34,754 bases of DNA, taken from Acidimicrobiia bacterium. GTDB taxonomy: Bacteria > Actinomycetota > Acidimicrobiia > Acidimicrobiales > Bin134. This document shows positions 15,204 to 24,335 of the stretch, piece after piece. Both the position numbers and the translations under genes were made by a program. The notes below the pieces were generated by a model. That model was not told the origin of the DNA and searched no databases. It saw nothing but the letters and a program-made list of their open reading frames with translations. Every line of letters starts with the position of its first letter. Within the stretch, counting starts at the first letter, position 1. Location: contig VYCQ01000007.1 of NCBI GenBank assembly GCA_009843865.1, forward strand, positions 1 through 34,754, written 5' to 3'.

Positions 15204-15749
15204 ATGGCTAATACGACACACTCAGACAGCAGCGGCACAAAGACCCGCCGCAACCGAGGCCCACGCATCGCCAAACCGCGCTTGAGGTTTGGTAAAGGCT
15301 CCCCGGAAGACGGCTACCTCGGCCAGTTTTTCGGCGCTCACTTTGCTGAGCTGTACCTAATCTTCCGGGTGGGCTTTGCCATTATGACCCTGATGCATGG
15401 TCTTCAGAAGACATTTCTACTGTGGGGCTTCCCCGCAGATCAAGACCTAGACCCTGCCGTAGACATTGCTGGCATTGTGGAGTTGATCGCTGCCTTCTTA
15501 ATCGGTTTCGGCATACTCACTCGAATAGCGGCTGGTGCCATGATGGTGGTAGCCGCATTAGCCTTCTTCTTGATTCACCTAGAACGGGGGCTATGGCCCC
15601 ACTACTGGGATGCGCATCATGGCTTCGACACCCTCCACCACGGTGGAGAGGTTGTAATACTACACTTTTTGTGTGCGTGGGTGATCGGCATCCTAGGCAG
15701 CGGCAAGTGGGGATTAGAACGTCGCCTAACTGGCAAAGAACTCCTCTAA
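15204..15749 (+). CDS. DoxX-family membrane protein
   Basis: It has an N-terminal basic, low-complexity tail (about 1-45) and then four hydrophobic segments, with the DoxX pattern FRVGFAIMTLMHGLQKTF, GIVELIAAFLIGFGILTRIAAGAMM, a loop rich in His and Trp (HYWDAHHGFDTLHHGGE) and a final membrane helix. DoxX/DoxD proteins are small integral membrane proteins tied to redox or quinone chemistry in several bacteria; the exact reaction here is unknown. ATG 15204 follows GGTGG at short distance. It is separated from the alpha/beta hydrolase by about 100 nt. Confidence 0.85.
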   Translation: MANTTHSDSSGTKTRRNRGPRIAKPRLRFGKGSPEDGYLGQFFGAHFAELYLIFRVGFAIMTLMHGLQKTFLLWGFPADQDLDPAVDIAGIVELIAAFLIGFGILTRIAAGAMMVVAALAFFLIHLERGLWPHYWDAHHGFDTLHHGGEVVILHFLCAWVIGILGSGKWGLERRLTGKELL

Positions 15750-15834
15750 CCACGCCCCATCAAAAAGCTGCACAAACCACAACCTGCACCCACTTCACTG
15801 CAACGCCATCGTAGGAGTATCATAGAATTAGATA

Positions 15835-16107
15835 ATGACTAATCAGGAATCTCCTGCTGAACGCTCCGCGCTTCCTTCTAAAGGAGCACGGTGGTTGGCG
15901 TTTGGTGCAATCTTGGTGGGTGGGCTATGCGGAGGCGTGATTGGGTTTGCGTTCATCGACTTACAGTGCGACGGCAACTGCAAATTATGGAACGGGCTTG
16001 GTGCTTTGATCGGCGCTTTAGTGTCCGCTGTAGGCTTGGCAGTGGTTGCCAACTTGACCCTGCGGTCTATGGAAGAGTGGCGGCTCTTTAACAACCGCCG
16101 TCGCTAA
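15835..16107 (+). CDS. Small two-helix membrane protein, unknown function
   Basis: This 90-aa protein has hydrophobic segments at about residues 18-42 and 53-75. They are joined by a short loop with two cysteines (DLQCDGNCK), probably outside the cytoplasm if the Lys/Arg-rich ends stay inside, where they might form a disulfide. The tail ends in NNRRR. I recognise no family. It follows doxX by about 85 nt and converges on pfkA. Confidence 0.7.
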   Translation: MTNQESPAERSALPSKGARWLAFGAILVGGLCGGVIGFAFIDLQCDGNCKLWNGLGALIGALVSAVGLAVVANLTLRSMEEWRLFNNRRR

Positions 16108-16142
16108 TAATCCTGCTCTGTTCCAGCAAGTCAACACGGCAA

Positions 16143-17174
16143 CTAAGCAAAGAAAGCTCGGGCCACCTCATACAGCTCAGAACTCACCGGCTTCGCCTCA
16201 GCAATAGCATCCACTAAACGCACCGTAACCATCCCACCAGCTTGATAAGCCACCATAGAACCCCACTTGTGTGCATGCACAGCATCAATCGCAGCGATGC
16301 CGTAACGAGAGCACAACACCCTGTCGAATGCTGTAGGGGTGCCGCCCCGCTGAATGTGACCCAGCACAGTAACCCTGGTGTCGAAGCCGGTGCGGGCCCC
16401 GATTTCGCTGGCAACCACATGACCAATGCCACCAAGCTTTTTGTGGCCGAACTCATCTACCTCCGGTTCGGCTATCTCTAGAGTGCCTTCAGCGGGCAAC
16501 GCTCCTTCAGCCACCACCACGATAGATGCCCAACGTCCTCGACGGTGACGACGCATAATGGTTTCGGCCACGGCTTGGATGTCAAAAGGGTGCTCGGGAA
16601 TAAGGGTGAGGGTGGCCCCCCCAGCGATGCCAGCCCATGTGGCAATATGCCCAACATGGCGGCCCATGACCTCCACCACCATGACCCTATCGTGAGATTC
16701 AGCAGTAGTGTGAAGACGATCTATAGCTGAGGTGGCTATCGACACGGCAGTGTCAAAACCAAAGGTTTGCTCGGTGAGAGCTATGTCGTTATCGATTGTC
16801 TTAGGCACGCCCACCACCTGAGCAGCACCGGCTTCTTGCACGCTTGCGGCTGCCGACAAAGTACCCTCACCGCCAATCACAATCAGAGCGTCGATGCCGG
16901 TTGATTCCATAGTGGAGCGCACCTTGTCGAACCCATCGCTGTACATGCGCGGCGACACCCTAGAGGTGCCCAACACAGTGCCCCCCCGCGGCAACGAGCC
17001 ACGCATAAAGTTCACATCCAACGGGATAAAATCGCCCTCTAGCACTCCGCTCCAACCGTCTTTGAAACCGATTATGCTGTCTTGGTAATGACGCTCAGCT
17101 TTACGCACTATGGCTCGGATAACCGCGTTTAGGCCCGGGCAATCGCCCCCACCGGTGAGCACCCCAACTCGCAT
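16143..17174 (-). CDS. pfkA: 6-phosphofructokinase
   Basis: This enzyme phosphorylates fructose 6-phosphate to the 1,6-bisphosphate in glycolysis. Motifs are GGGDCPGLNAVIRA (8-21), the nucleotide site GGEGT (101-105), the catalytic PKTIDND (124-130) and the substrate motif MGRHVGH. Gly104 argues for ATP rather than diphosphate, which goes with Asp there. Lys125 in PKTIDND is typical of the PPi and mixed clades, whereas classic E. coli-type ATP enzymes have Gly. The enzyme thus belongs to the actinobacterial-type ATP group, with some diphosphate use not excluded. It starts 2 nt after the aminotransferase stop, so the two form an operon. Confidence 0.93.
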   Translation of the reverse strand: MRVGVLTGGGDCPGLNAVIRAIVRKAERHYQDSIIGFKDGWSGVLEGDFIPLDVNFMRGSLPRGGTVLGTSRVSPRMYSDGFDKVRSTMESTGIDALIVIGGEGTLSAAASVQEAGAAQVVGVPKTIDNDIALTEQTFGFDTAVSIATSAIDRLHTTAESHDRVMVVEVMGRHVGHIATWAGIAGGATLTLIPEHPFDIQAVAETIMRRHRRGRWASIVVVAEGALPAEGTLEIAEPEVDEFGHKKLGGIGHVVASEIGARTGFDTRVTVLGHIQRGGTPTAFDRVLCSRYGIAAIDAVHAHKWGSMVAYQAGGMVTVRLVDAIAEAKPVSSELYEVARAFFA

Positions 17175-17176
17175 GG

Positions 17177-18367
17177 CTAACTAGACACCAACGGTGAAAG
17201 ATGTGTGAGGGTTTGGCGAAGTTGGCGGACCGCCTGAGCGGTGCGCTGTTCGTTTTCGATCAGAGCAAAACGCACATAGCCTTCTCCGCCGGGGCCAAAA
17301 CCCACTCCCGGCGACACCGCCACCCGAGCATCTCGTACCAGCCAAGAAGCAAACTCAACCGAACCCATATGCTGATAGGGCTCTGGAATGCGAGCCCACA
17401 CAAACATGGTGCCCTTAGGTGGATCGGTAGTCCAACCCATACGGTTCAGCCCAGAACACAAAGCATCACGACGGCTCTGATAAATGTCACACACCTCTTC
17501 GGGATAATCTGATGCCTCATTCAAAGTAACGGTGGCAGCGATTTGAATCGGCTGAAAAGTGCCGTAGTCCAAATACGATTTGAGCTTAGCCAAGGCTGCG
17601 ATCACTTCAGCATTACCTACCATAAAAGCCACCCTCCATCCCGCCATTGAGAAAGATTTGGTCATGGAATAAAACTCCACGGCCACATCTTTAGCACCTT
17701 CCACCTCAAGAATAGATGGGGGCGTATAGCCGTCATAGCCAATATCGGCATAAGCAAAGTCGTGTACCAAAAGCACATTGTGGGTTCGAGCAAAATCCAC
17801 GATGCTCTGCATAAAATCTAGATCTACACAAGCTGTGGTGGGATTATGAGGAAATGACAACACGATGACGCGCGGCTTGGGCCAGGAATACTGCCAGCGA
17901 TCTTGCATGGTGGTGAAGAAATCGCTGCCAATACTTAAAGGAATCTCGCGCACTTCTGCACCAGCAAACAAAGGGGCGTAAAGATGTATGGGATATGACG
18001 GCGAGGGCACCAACACAGCATCGCCGGGCTGAAGCAACGTCCACATCAGATGCGAAAGACCCTCTTTAGCTCCAATGGTGTTGATCACCTCTGTTTCGGG
18101 GTTCAACTTCACCCCAAAGCGGCGGCGATAGTACCGAACCATTGCCTCTCGCAGGTTAGGAATCCCCCGGCTAGCCGAATAACGATGATTACGAGGATTA
18201 TGAACAGCCTCAGCTAACTTATGAACAGCTATCTGAGGCGACGGCAAATCAGGGTTGCCAAAACCCAAGTCGATGATGTCGTGACCAGCCCGACGACCTT
18301 GCACCTTAAGGTCGTTTATGATGGTGAAAACGTAGGGTGGCAGGTTGTTTATGCGACGAAAATCCAC
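17177..18367 (-). CDS. PLP-dependent class I aminotransferase (AlaC-like)
   Basis: This is a fold-type I aminotransferase, most similar by pattern to glutamate-pyruvate aminotransferases of the AlaC/YfdZ kind ([11 protein letters not shown]... start, [11 protein letters not shown]). PLP residues are visible: Asn175 in PHNPT, Asp203 and Tyr206 in HDFAYAD, and Schiff-base Lys237 in [12 protein letters not shown]; the Arg of the substrate carboxylate site is expected near FALIENE at the C-terminus (YVRFAL). Length 396 aa is normal. It is followed by pfkA with a 2-nt gap, linking alanine/pyruvate balance with glycolysis. Related specificities such as LL-diaminopimelate aminotransferase cannot be excluded. 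Confidence 0.88.
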   Translation of the reverse strand: MDFRRINNLPPYVFTIINDLKVQGRRAGHDIIDLGFGNPDLPSPQIAVHKLAEAVHNPRNHRYSASRGIPNLREAMVRYYRRRFGVKLNPETEVINTIGAKEGLSHLMWTLLQPGDAVLVPSPSYPIHLYAPLFAGAEVREIPLSIGSDFFTTMQDRWQYSWPKPRVIVLSFPHNPTTACVDLDFMQSIVDFARTHNVLLVHDFAYADIGYDGYTPPSILEVEGAKDVAVEFYSMTKSFSMAGWRVAFMVGNAEVIAALAKLKSYLDYGTFQPIQIAATVTLNEASDYPEEVCDIYQSRRDALCSGLNRMGWTTDPPKGTMFVWARIPEPYQHMGSVEFASWLVRDARVAVSPGVGFGPGGEGYVRFALIENEQRTAQAVRQLRQTLTHLSPLVSS

Positions 18368-18434
18368 GGAGCTGCTCTCGCTAAATCGGCTCTGAACTTA
18401 GGTTGTTGCGCCCGATATGGGGTTTAACGACTTT

Positions 18435-18890
18435 TTAATGTACGTCTGCTTCCACCCTACTGCGCAGCACCTCTAAAGCGGTGCTCATTATACGAGCCTC
18501 GGCACGACGCTTCACGAAACCAGGTAGGGGCATGGCCATCTGCACTGCAAGGTGATAGGTAACCTCGGTGCGATCAGGCGCATCTTGAATGGAATGAAAA
18601 GAGTACTCCCCGTCGAGGCGTTTGGTGAGATCGCCCTTCACGAGCCGCCAAGATACCCGCAACGGGTTAGTGCCATAGAAATATTCCAGCAGATAAGTAG
18701 TGCTGCGGCCCATCGCGGCAGCTTGGAACGACACCAGCCCCGCACGTCCGTCGGTGTCGCGGCGTAACACCTCCACCTGCTTAACCTCAGGTGCCCACTC
18801 TGGGTAAGACTCATAATCGCAAACCACCTCAAAACAGCGCTGTGGTGGAGCTTCAATAATGGTGCTCTTAGTGGCCTGCTCAAACATCAT
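18435..18890 (-). CDS. SRPBCC-family (polyketide cyclase/COQ10-like) protein
   Basis: This is a START/SRPBCC-fold lipid- or ligand-binding protein. The pattern is STIIEAPPQRCFEVVCDYESYPEWAPEVKQVEVL, then SWRLVKGDLTKRLDGEYSF and a C-terminal long helix, as in the cyclase/dehydrase and Coq10-like group. I choose the ATG pair at 18890/18887 because TAGGAAC lies about 7 nt upstream; the longer frame from 18968 adds 26 residues without a fold. No catalytic residues can be assigned. It lies between pimB and the aminotransferase with gaps of about 180 and 67 nt, so cotranscription is uncertain. Confidence 0.83.
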   Translation of the reverse strand: MMFEQATKSTIIEAPPQRCFEVVCDYESYPEWAPEVKQVEVLRRDTDGRAGLVSFQAAAMGRSTTYLLEYFYGTNPLRVSWRLVKGDLTKRLDGEYSFHSIQDAPDRTEVTYHLAVQMAMPLPGFVKRRAEARIMSTALEVLRSRVEADVH

Positions 18891-19070
18891 AACCGTTCCT
18901 AGTAAAATTGCTGGATCCTGATCTGCTGTCTTGTAAGGGCCGATCTGAGAACTCCCCATATTTGACACCCCACACGCCGGAAAGCCCCAACGCGTAGACA
19001 GATACCAGGATACCGAACGCTATAGCGCTAAAGGGGCACACAGACGCTGCAAGCTATTGGCTAAGGCTTC

Positions 19071-20210
19071 TCAACCACATTGGCTGCTAATCGCCTCATC
19101 TAACACGCAGCGCAGCTGCTGAGCGAGATGATCGTAGGAAAACTCGGCCACCGCCCTCATCCTGCTCTCTGTGCCCATACGCTCGCGGAGGACTGGATCG
19201 GACAACAGCGAATCCAAGCTAGCCGTCACGCGATCTAGACGATTGGGCTGCTCAACAACAAAACCAGTGCGACCGTGCTCGACCGCTTCAGCGGCACCCC
19301 CGCTACTGCCAGCTAACTGCGCCACCCCCGTCGCAGCAGCTTCCAAAAAAACGATGCCAAAGCCTTCCTGTTCAAGACCGCCCCAGCGCTGACGACACAT
19401 CATGGCAAACACATCACCACACCCGTATAGATCAGACAGATCGCTATCGGTTACGCAATCTAGCAGCCTCACCGGAGCGTTATAGTGTCCGATAAGACGC
19501 TCAAGTCGACCCCTGTCGCGACCGCTGCCAGCAATAACCACGACCAAGCCCGGGTGACGGTCAACTAGGCGAGCACTGGCAGCTACAAGCATATCCATGC
19601 CCTTACGGGGTACTAGGCGGCTGACAGAAACCACCACAAGAGCATCTTCGGACAAGCCGAAACGTTGACGAGCTGCGTTTCGCTGAGTGCGGTTCAGCGG
19701 ATGAAAGCGTTCAATATCTACCCCTGGTGGCACGATAGCTGTAGGCATCTGACTAACGGCTGCCCGCTCAGCTTCAGTCACCACATAACGACCTGCGGCT
19801 ATAACCACCTTTGCGTCTTGCAACACCTTGGCCAGTAACTGCTTGGTGCCCGGCAGCCTAGCAGACACTGTCACCTCAGCCCCGTGAAGAATCACCCCAT
19901 AGGGGTAATCAAGGCGAGGCGCTAGTACACCTAAAGGCAACACGGGGTCATATAACAGCAGCTTGACACCAAGCTCACCGGCAAGTTGGTTAATTTCAGC
20001 TGCCATCTTGGCAGTAGGCAAGAGAAAGTCTCGCTGCGAACGCACCACCTGATGTGTTTGACACCCATCCCATTGACTAGCTTCCGGATGGGCACGAGTG
20101 AGCACGCAAACATCCTCAGGAGGAAGGCGTCGCCAAAGCTCCCACAGGTAGTTCTGGATGCCGCCTAGTTTAGGGGGATAATCATTGGTTACCAGCAGAT
20201 GCTTAGCCAC
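19071..20210 (-). CDS. GT4 glycosyltransferase, PimB-like mannosyltransferase
   Basis: This is a GT-B fold enzyme, probably transferring mannose from GDP-mannose to a phosphatidylinositol or glycolipid acceptor at the inner membrane. The N-terminus LLVTNDYPPKLGGIQNYLWEL is the hallmark of the PimB'/MgtB branch. HGAEVTVSARLPG lies in the acceptor side, PPGVDIERFHP opens the donor domain, and SVSRLVPRKGMDML with the EX7E motif (EQEGFGIVFLE) marks the GT4 catalytic core. Length 379 aa is typical. It begins 3 nt after queG, at the end of a trpD-queG-pimB operon. Exact acceptor is inferred. Confidence 0.85.
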   Translation of the reverse strand: MAKHLLVTNDYPPKLGGIQNYLWELWRRLPPEDVCVLTRAHPEASQWDGCQTHQVVRSQRDFLLPTAKMAAEINQLAGELGVKLLLYDPVLPLGVLAPRLDYPYGVILHGAEVTVSARLPGTKQLLAKVLQDAKVVIAAGRYVVTEAERAAVSQMPTAIVPPGVDIERFHPLNRTQRNAARQRFGLSEDALVVVSVSRLVPRKGMDMLVAASARLVDRHPGLVVVIAGSGRDRGRLERLIGHYNAPVRLLDCVTDSDLSDLYGCGDVFAMMCRQRWGGLEQEGFGIVFLEAAATGVAQLAGSSGGAAEAVEHGRTGFVVEQPNRLDRVTASLDSLLSDPVLRERMGTESRMRAVAEFSYDHLAQQLRCVLDEAISSQCG

Positions 20211-20213
20211 GAC

Positions 20214-21353
20214 TCAAGCTACTTCGGTAGGAATGTTGCAGGGTTGATTTGCTAGGCAAAGTTGTTGTGCCGCCCAAGTTGCATGACGCCCCAGCATAGG
20301 ATCGTCGTGATTCATGTAGCGCCAAATAGTGGCGGCCACCTCGGGATGGCTGCCACGGTTGGAATTGCCCAGTGCTACCAAAGCGTTGCGCCGCAAATAA
20401 CGAGGTTGGCGACGGGGAATGTACCAACGACCATAACTATCCATCAGCTCCTCGTCATTCATAGCTAACAGCTCTAACAAGTCAACCGATGCTTGGGTTT
20501 CGCTGGCAGTTGTAACAGTGGCTGCTGTGGTAGCACGACGATTGGGCGGGCACACCTCTTGACAGTCGTCACAGCCATAAATACGATCACCCAAAGCCAC
20601 GCGATATTGCTCAGGAAAATCACCCTCAGCCTGCACCAACCAAGCCAAGCAGCGTCTGGCATCCACCACACCGGGTGACACAATGGCTCCAGTTGGGCAA
20701 CCATCCATGCAGCGGCGACAAGACCCACAACCATCAGAAACCGGCCGGGCAGGTTCCAGTGGGGCGGTGGTAATCACCGAGCCCAACACAAACCAGCTGC
20801 CTTTACCTGATAGCAAGATGTTGCTGTTCTTGCCATACCAGCCCAGTCCTGCCCTGCGGGCCGCTTCACGATCCACTAAAGCGTTGTCGTCAGCCACCAC
20901 CACGGCCTTGTGCCCAGCTTGGTGCAATAGATCTGCAACATGGCTTAAACCAGATCGCAACTTGGCGTAATAATCTCGCTGAGCATAAGCAGCAACCCTA
21001 GCTAGCGGACGATTCGAGACTATGTGGCTAACATCAGGCGTAGTACAGCCAGTATCAGAAGAGGGTCGGTAGCTCAACGCACCCACCACCAACGAACGTG
21101 CTCCGGGAACCGTGTAAGCGGGGTCTGTGGAACGTGCAGGATTGCGATAGGTAAACGCCATGCCACCGTGCAAACCCTTCGCCTGACGCTCCAGCAAATT
21201 AACTTTGGTTGACTCAAACGGTGCCGCGGACGCGATCCCCACCGCATCCAAACCCGCATCCAAACCCGCATCAATCACCTCTCTAGCGCTAAGCAAACCC
21301 TGCGCTACAAGCTGTTGGACAGATGCAGTGTGCGAGCCGTGTGAATTAACCAT
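20214..21353 (-). CDS. queG: Epoxyqueuosine reductase
   Basis: This cobalamin- and Fe-S-dependent enzyme makes the last step to queuosine in tRNA. It shows the active-site region DDNALVDREAARRAGLGWYGKN (155-176), the first cluster motif C209-x2-C212-x2-C215-x3-C219-P, Cys235, the second motif C261-x2-C264-x3-C268-P, and a C-terminal HEAT-repeat-like part (LRRNALVALGN..., ending with HATWAAQQL). Length 379 aa is normal. ATG 21353 overlaps the trpD stop by 8 nt, with AGGAG 13 nt upstream. The N-terminus has a tandem GLDAGLDA. No other queuosine genes are in the window. Confidence 0.93.
   Translation of the reverse strand: MVNSHGSHTASVQQLVAQGLLSAREVIDAGLDAGLDAVGIASAAPFESTKVNLLERQAKGLHGGMAFTYRNPARSTDPAYTVPGARSLVVGALSYRPSSDTGCTTPDVSHIVSNRPLARVAAYAQRDYYAKLRSGLSHVADLLHQAGHKAVVVADDNALVDREAARRAGLGWYGKNSNILLSGKGSWFVLGSVITTAPLEPARPVSDGCGSCRRCMDGCPTGAIVSPGVVDARRCLAWLVQAEGDFPEQYRVALGDRIYGCDDCQEVCPPNRRATTAATVTTASETQASVDLLELLAMNDEELMDSYGRWYIPRRQPRYLRRNALVALGNSNRGSHPEVAATIWRYMNHDDPMLGRHATWAAQQLCLANQPCNIPTEVA
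21248..21271 (-). repeat. 12-bp tandem repeat in queG
   Basis: CCAAACCCGCAT (plus-strand reading) occurs twice in a row at 21248-21259 and 21260-21271, with a partial copy just before. On the coding strand it gives GLDA twice in the N-terminal helix, an in-frame duplication next to a conserved-fold start. Confidence 0.9.
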
Positions 21354-22401
21354 ATTGGTTTTTAAGCTCCTGAGTAGCTACCACAAAACTGTCCAAGACC
21401 GCACCCGCAGCACCAGTTTCAAGCGCAACCTCAGCTAGCTGCACTCCTTGCTCTAAGGTGTCACACACATCGGCCACACACAACGCAGCTGCCGCGTTTA
21501 GCACCACAATGTCGCGCTGAGGGCTAACTTCTGCATTCAACACCCGCTGAAGACACCTAGCATTAGCATCAGCATCACCACCCACTAAGTCGGCAGAGTG
21601 GGCGGGAGCAAATCCTAGGCTTGTGGGGTCCACAAAATGGTGGATTATTTCACCATGACGAAGCTCCCAAACTTGTGTGAGGCCAATAGTTGACAACTCG
21701 TCTAAGCCACCATGCCCATGCACGATCATTACCCGCACCGAGCCGGTGACTCTGAGCACTTCCAACATAGGTGCTGCCATGTTGGGATCGCTAATGCCCA
21801 CTAACTGACGATTCACCTCAGCAGGGTTAACCAAGGGACCCAAAAAATTGAACACACTGGCAATGCCAAGTTCACGGCGCGGAGCAGCCGCGTGACGCAT
21901 GGCCGGATGAAAAAGCGGGGCCAAACAAAACCCGAAGCCGGTTTGCTCTACACAGTGAGCCACCTCATTAGGGCCTAAATCGATCACTGCACCAAGGGCC
22001 TCCAACACATCAGCCGAGCCACATAACGACGAGACCGAGCGATTACCGTGCTTACATACCTTGGCCCCTGCGCCCACCGCCACCAGAGCCGCAGCAGTAG
22101 ACACATTGATGCTGCCACTGTGATCACCACCGGTACCGCAAGTGTCGATAATCCCCAACGCAGGCGCATCCAAGGGCACCTTCACGGCTGCTGAGCGCAT
22201 GGCAGTGAGCAGACCTTTGAGTTCATCTGTGGTTTCACCCTTGGCACGCAGGGCTACCGCAAAAGCCGCGATCTGTGCTGAAGTAGCTTGACCTTGCAGA
22301 ATCTCGTTCATAGCTGCATCAGCCACTTGTGCGGGCAGATCTTGTCTTGCGACCAACTGCCGCAAAATCCCGGACCATCCACCGTAGGTTTGCAGGCTCA
22401 C
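21346..22401 (-). CDS. trpD: Anthranilate phosphoribosyltransferase
   Basis: This enzyme couples anthranilate with PRPP in tryptophan synthesis. Diagnostic motifs are IDTCGTGGDHSGSINVSTAAA (the PRPP-binding glycine-rich loop), KHGNRSVSSLCGSADVLEALG (anthranilate and PRPP contacts) and RRELGIASVFNFLGPLVNPA (usually RRELGxRTxFNxLGPLxNP). I place the start at GTG 22401, which gives the usual ~350 residues beginning at the first helix. The frame extends to 22458 but that adds a stretch unlike the family, close to the divergent kinase start. A weak AGGG precedes the GTG. No other trp genes are nearby. The stop overlaps queG. Confidence 0.93.
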   Translation of the reverse strand: MSLQTYGGWSGILRQLVARQDLPAQVADAAMNEILQGQATSAQIAAFAVALRAKGETTDELKGLLTAMRSAAVKVPLDAPALGIIDTCGTGGDHSGSINVSTAAALVAVGAGAKVCKHGNRSVSSLCGSADVLEALGAVIDLGPNEVAHCVEQTGFGFCLAPLFHPAMRHAAAPRRELGIASVFNFLGPLVNPAEVNRQLVGISDPNMAAPMLEVLRVTGSVRVMIVHGHGGLDELSTIGLTQVWELRHGEIIHHFVDPTSLGFAPAHSADLVGGDADANARCLQRVLNAEVSPQRDIVVLNAAAALCVADVCDTLEQGVQLAEVALETGAAGAVLDSFVVATQELKNQYG

Positions 22402-22460
22402 TACCCTAGTGTGGACTATCGTTGCACGATGGCCACAATCCAACACAAGAACACCCAACC

Positions 22461-23900
22461 ATGAACATCTGTGTTATTGACGTGGGCACTAGCAGCATCC
22501 GCGCGGCTATCACCGATGGACAACAGATTATTTGTTTTCGCCAAACAAGCACTCCACCAATGATGCCCGAACCAGGCTTAGTGGAGTTTGATGCCCAAAA
22601 GATGGCTGCAATCAGCTTACAAACCGCCAGCGAGGCCATTGCTGAAGCGGGCGGGGTGGAGGCCGTGGCCGTGACCAATCAGCGAGGAGCCACGGTGATG
22701 TGGGATCGCCAAACCAGCGATCCGGTAGGCCCGGGGCTGAGCTGGCAGGATTTGCGTACCGTCGGAGATTGTTTGCGATTAAAAGATGAAGGGCTAGAGC
22801 TTTCGCCTAGCGAGGCTGCCACCAAAGTGGCATATCTATTAAACCAACACGACTCAGACCGAACGCGCAACCTTTGCTTTGGCACCGTAGATAGCTGGAT
22901 AGTTTGGTGCTTGTCACAAGGCGCTAACCACGTTATAGACCCCTCAAATGCTTCAATGAGCGGGCTAACAGCACCTGATGGCAGCAGTTGGTCGACTAAC
23001 ATAGCCGCGCAGCTTGGAGTGCCGATGGGATGCCTGCCCAAAATTGTGGACTCGACTGCGGTGGTGGGCCGCGCCACAGCATTGCCAGGGGCACCGCCCA
23101 TTGCAGGGATCATTGGAGATCAACAATCATCTTTGATCGGACAGCGCTGCGTATTAGAAGGCTTAGCGAAGCTTACCTTTGGTACCGGAGCTTTTTTAGA
23201 TGTGTGTGCCAGCGAGACACGTCCGATCCCCCAAAAACGTAGCGATGCGGGCTTGTTTGCAATCGTAGCGTGGCAACACCAAGGAGCTATCACTTGGGGA
23301 ACTGAAGCGATGATGATTACCGCCGGTTCAAACATCAACTGGCTAACCCAAGACATGGGCCTGCTAACCAGTGCTTCTGAGGCTGCGGAGATGGCCAGCA
23401 GCGTTGATGACACCGGCGGGGTGGTTTATGTACCAGCCTTATACGGGTTAGGCACACCCTATTGGGACTTCGGAGCTAGGGGCGCGCTGCTAGGGATTAC
23501 CGGCGGCACCAAAGCGGCCCATGTTGTGCGAGCTGTTTTAGAAGGAGTTGCACACCGGTCGGCAGATTTGCTGAACGCTGCTGAAACCGACAACCCCTAT
23601 AGCATTGAAAGCATCAGGGTAGACGGAGGGATGTCGCAAAACCCGGTGTTCACGCAGATTTTGGCCGACACTCTGGAACGCCCAGTAGAGCTATGCCCAG
23701 TACCTGAAGGCACCACACTAGGTGCCGCGTTGTTAGCACAGATGGCTTTGGGCTATTGGTCTAACTGGGAAGAGATGGCTGCTAGCTGGTCACCTCGGGC
23801 TGTGATTGAGCCCCACAGCACTGTGGATCGGGCCCGCTGGTTAGAAGCCATACAGCGAGCTACTCGCTGGTATCCAGAGCTTTCCGACTTGGGCCTGTAA
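22461..23900 (+). CDS. FGGY-family carbohydrate kinase, GlpK-like
   Basis: This is a sugar/polyol kinase with the two-domain actin-like fold. It has the phosphate-1 motif DVGTSSIRAAI (7-17), WQDLR (95-99), FGTVDSW, GDQQSSLIGQ, FGTGAFLD, the second-domain motif GLGTPYWD and the FGGY signature region ending RVDGGMSQNPVF. The overall pattern is glycerol kinase-like. However, E. coli GlpK binds glycerol with Arg83-Glu84, and here the equivalent is Arg75-Gly76 (NQRGAT), so the substrate may not be glycerol. ATG 22461 is chosen over 22422 because the fold starts there. It is divergent from trpD and followed by the RNase P RNA. Confidence 0.85.
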   Translation: MNICVIDVGTSSIRAAITDGQQIICFRQTSTPPMMPEPGLVEFDAQKMAAISLQTASEAIAEAGGVEAVAVTNQRGATVMWDRQTSDPVGPGLSWQDLRTVGDCLRLKDEGLELSPSEAATKVAYLLNQHDSDRTRNLCFGTVDSWIVWCLSQGANHVIDPSNASMSGLTAPDGSSWSTNIAAQLGVPMGCLPKIVDSTAVVGRATALPGAPPIAGIIGDQQSSLIGQRCVLEGLAKLTFGTGAFLDVCASETRPIPQKRSDAGLFAIVAWQHQGAITWGTEAMMITAGSNINWLTQDMGLLTSASEAAEMASSVDDTGGVVYVPALYGLGTPYWDFGARGALLGITGGTKAAHVVRAVLEGVAHRSADLLNAAETDNPYSIESIRVDGGMSQNPVFTQILADTLERPVELCPVPEGTTLGAALLAQMALGYWSNWEEMAASWSPRAVIEPHSTVDRARWLEAIQRATRWYPELSDLGL

Positions 23901-23912
23901 ACTAATCGCACG

Positions 23913-24286
<374 letters not shown>

Positions 24287-24335
24287 CGCCCCTCAAAACC
24301 ACAAGAACGCTGTTACAGCAAGAGAGAGTGCGTTT

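Noticed and set aside
16143-17174. PPi-dependent phosphofructokinase
   Set aside because: Gly rather than Asp at position 104 favours ATP; the Lys alone is not enough to call PPi use.
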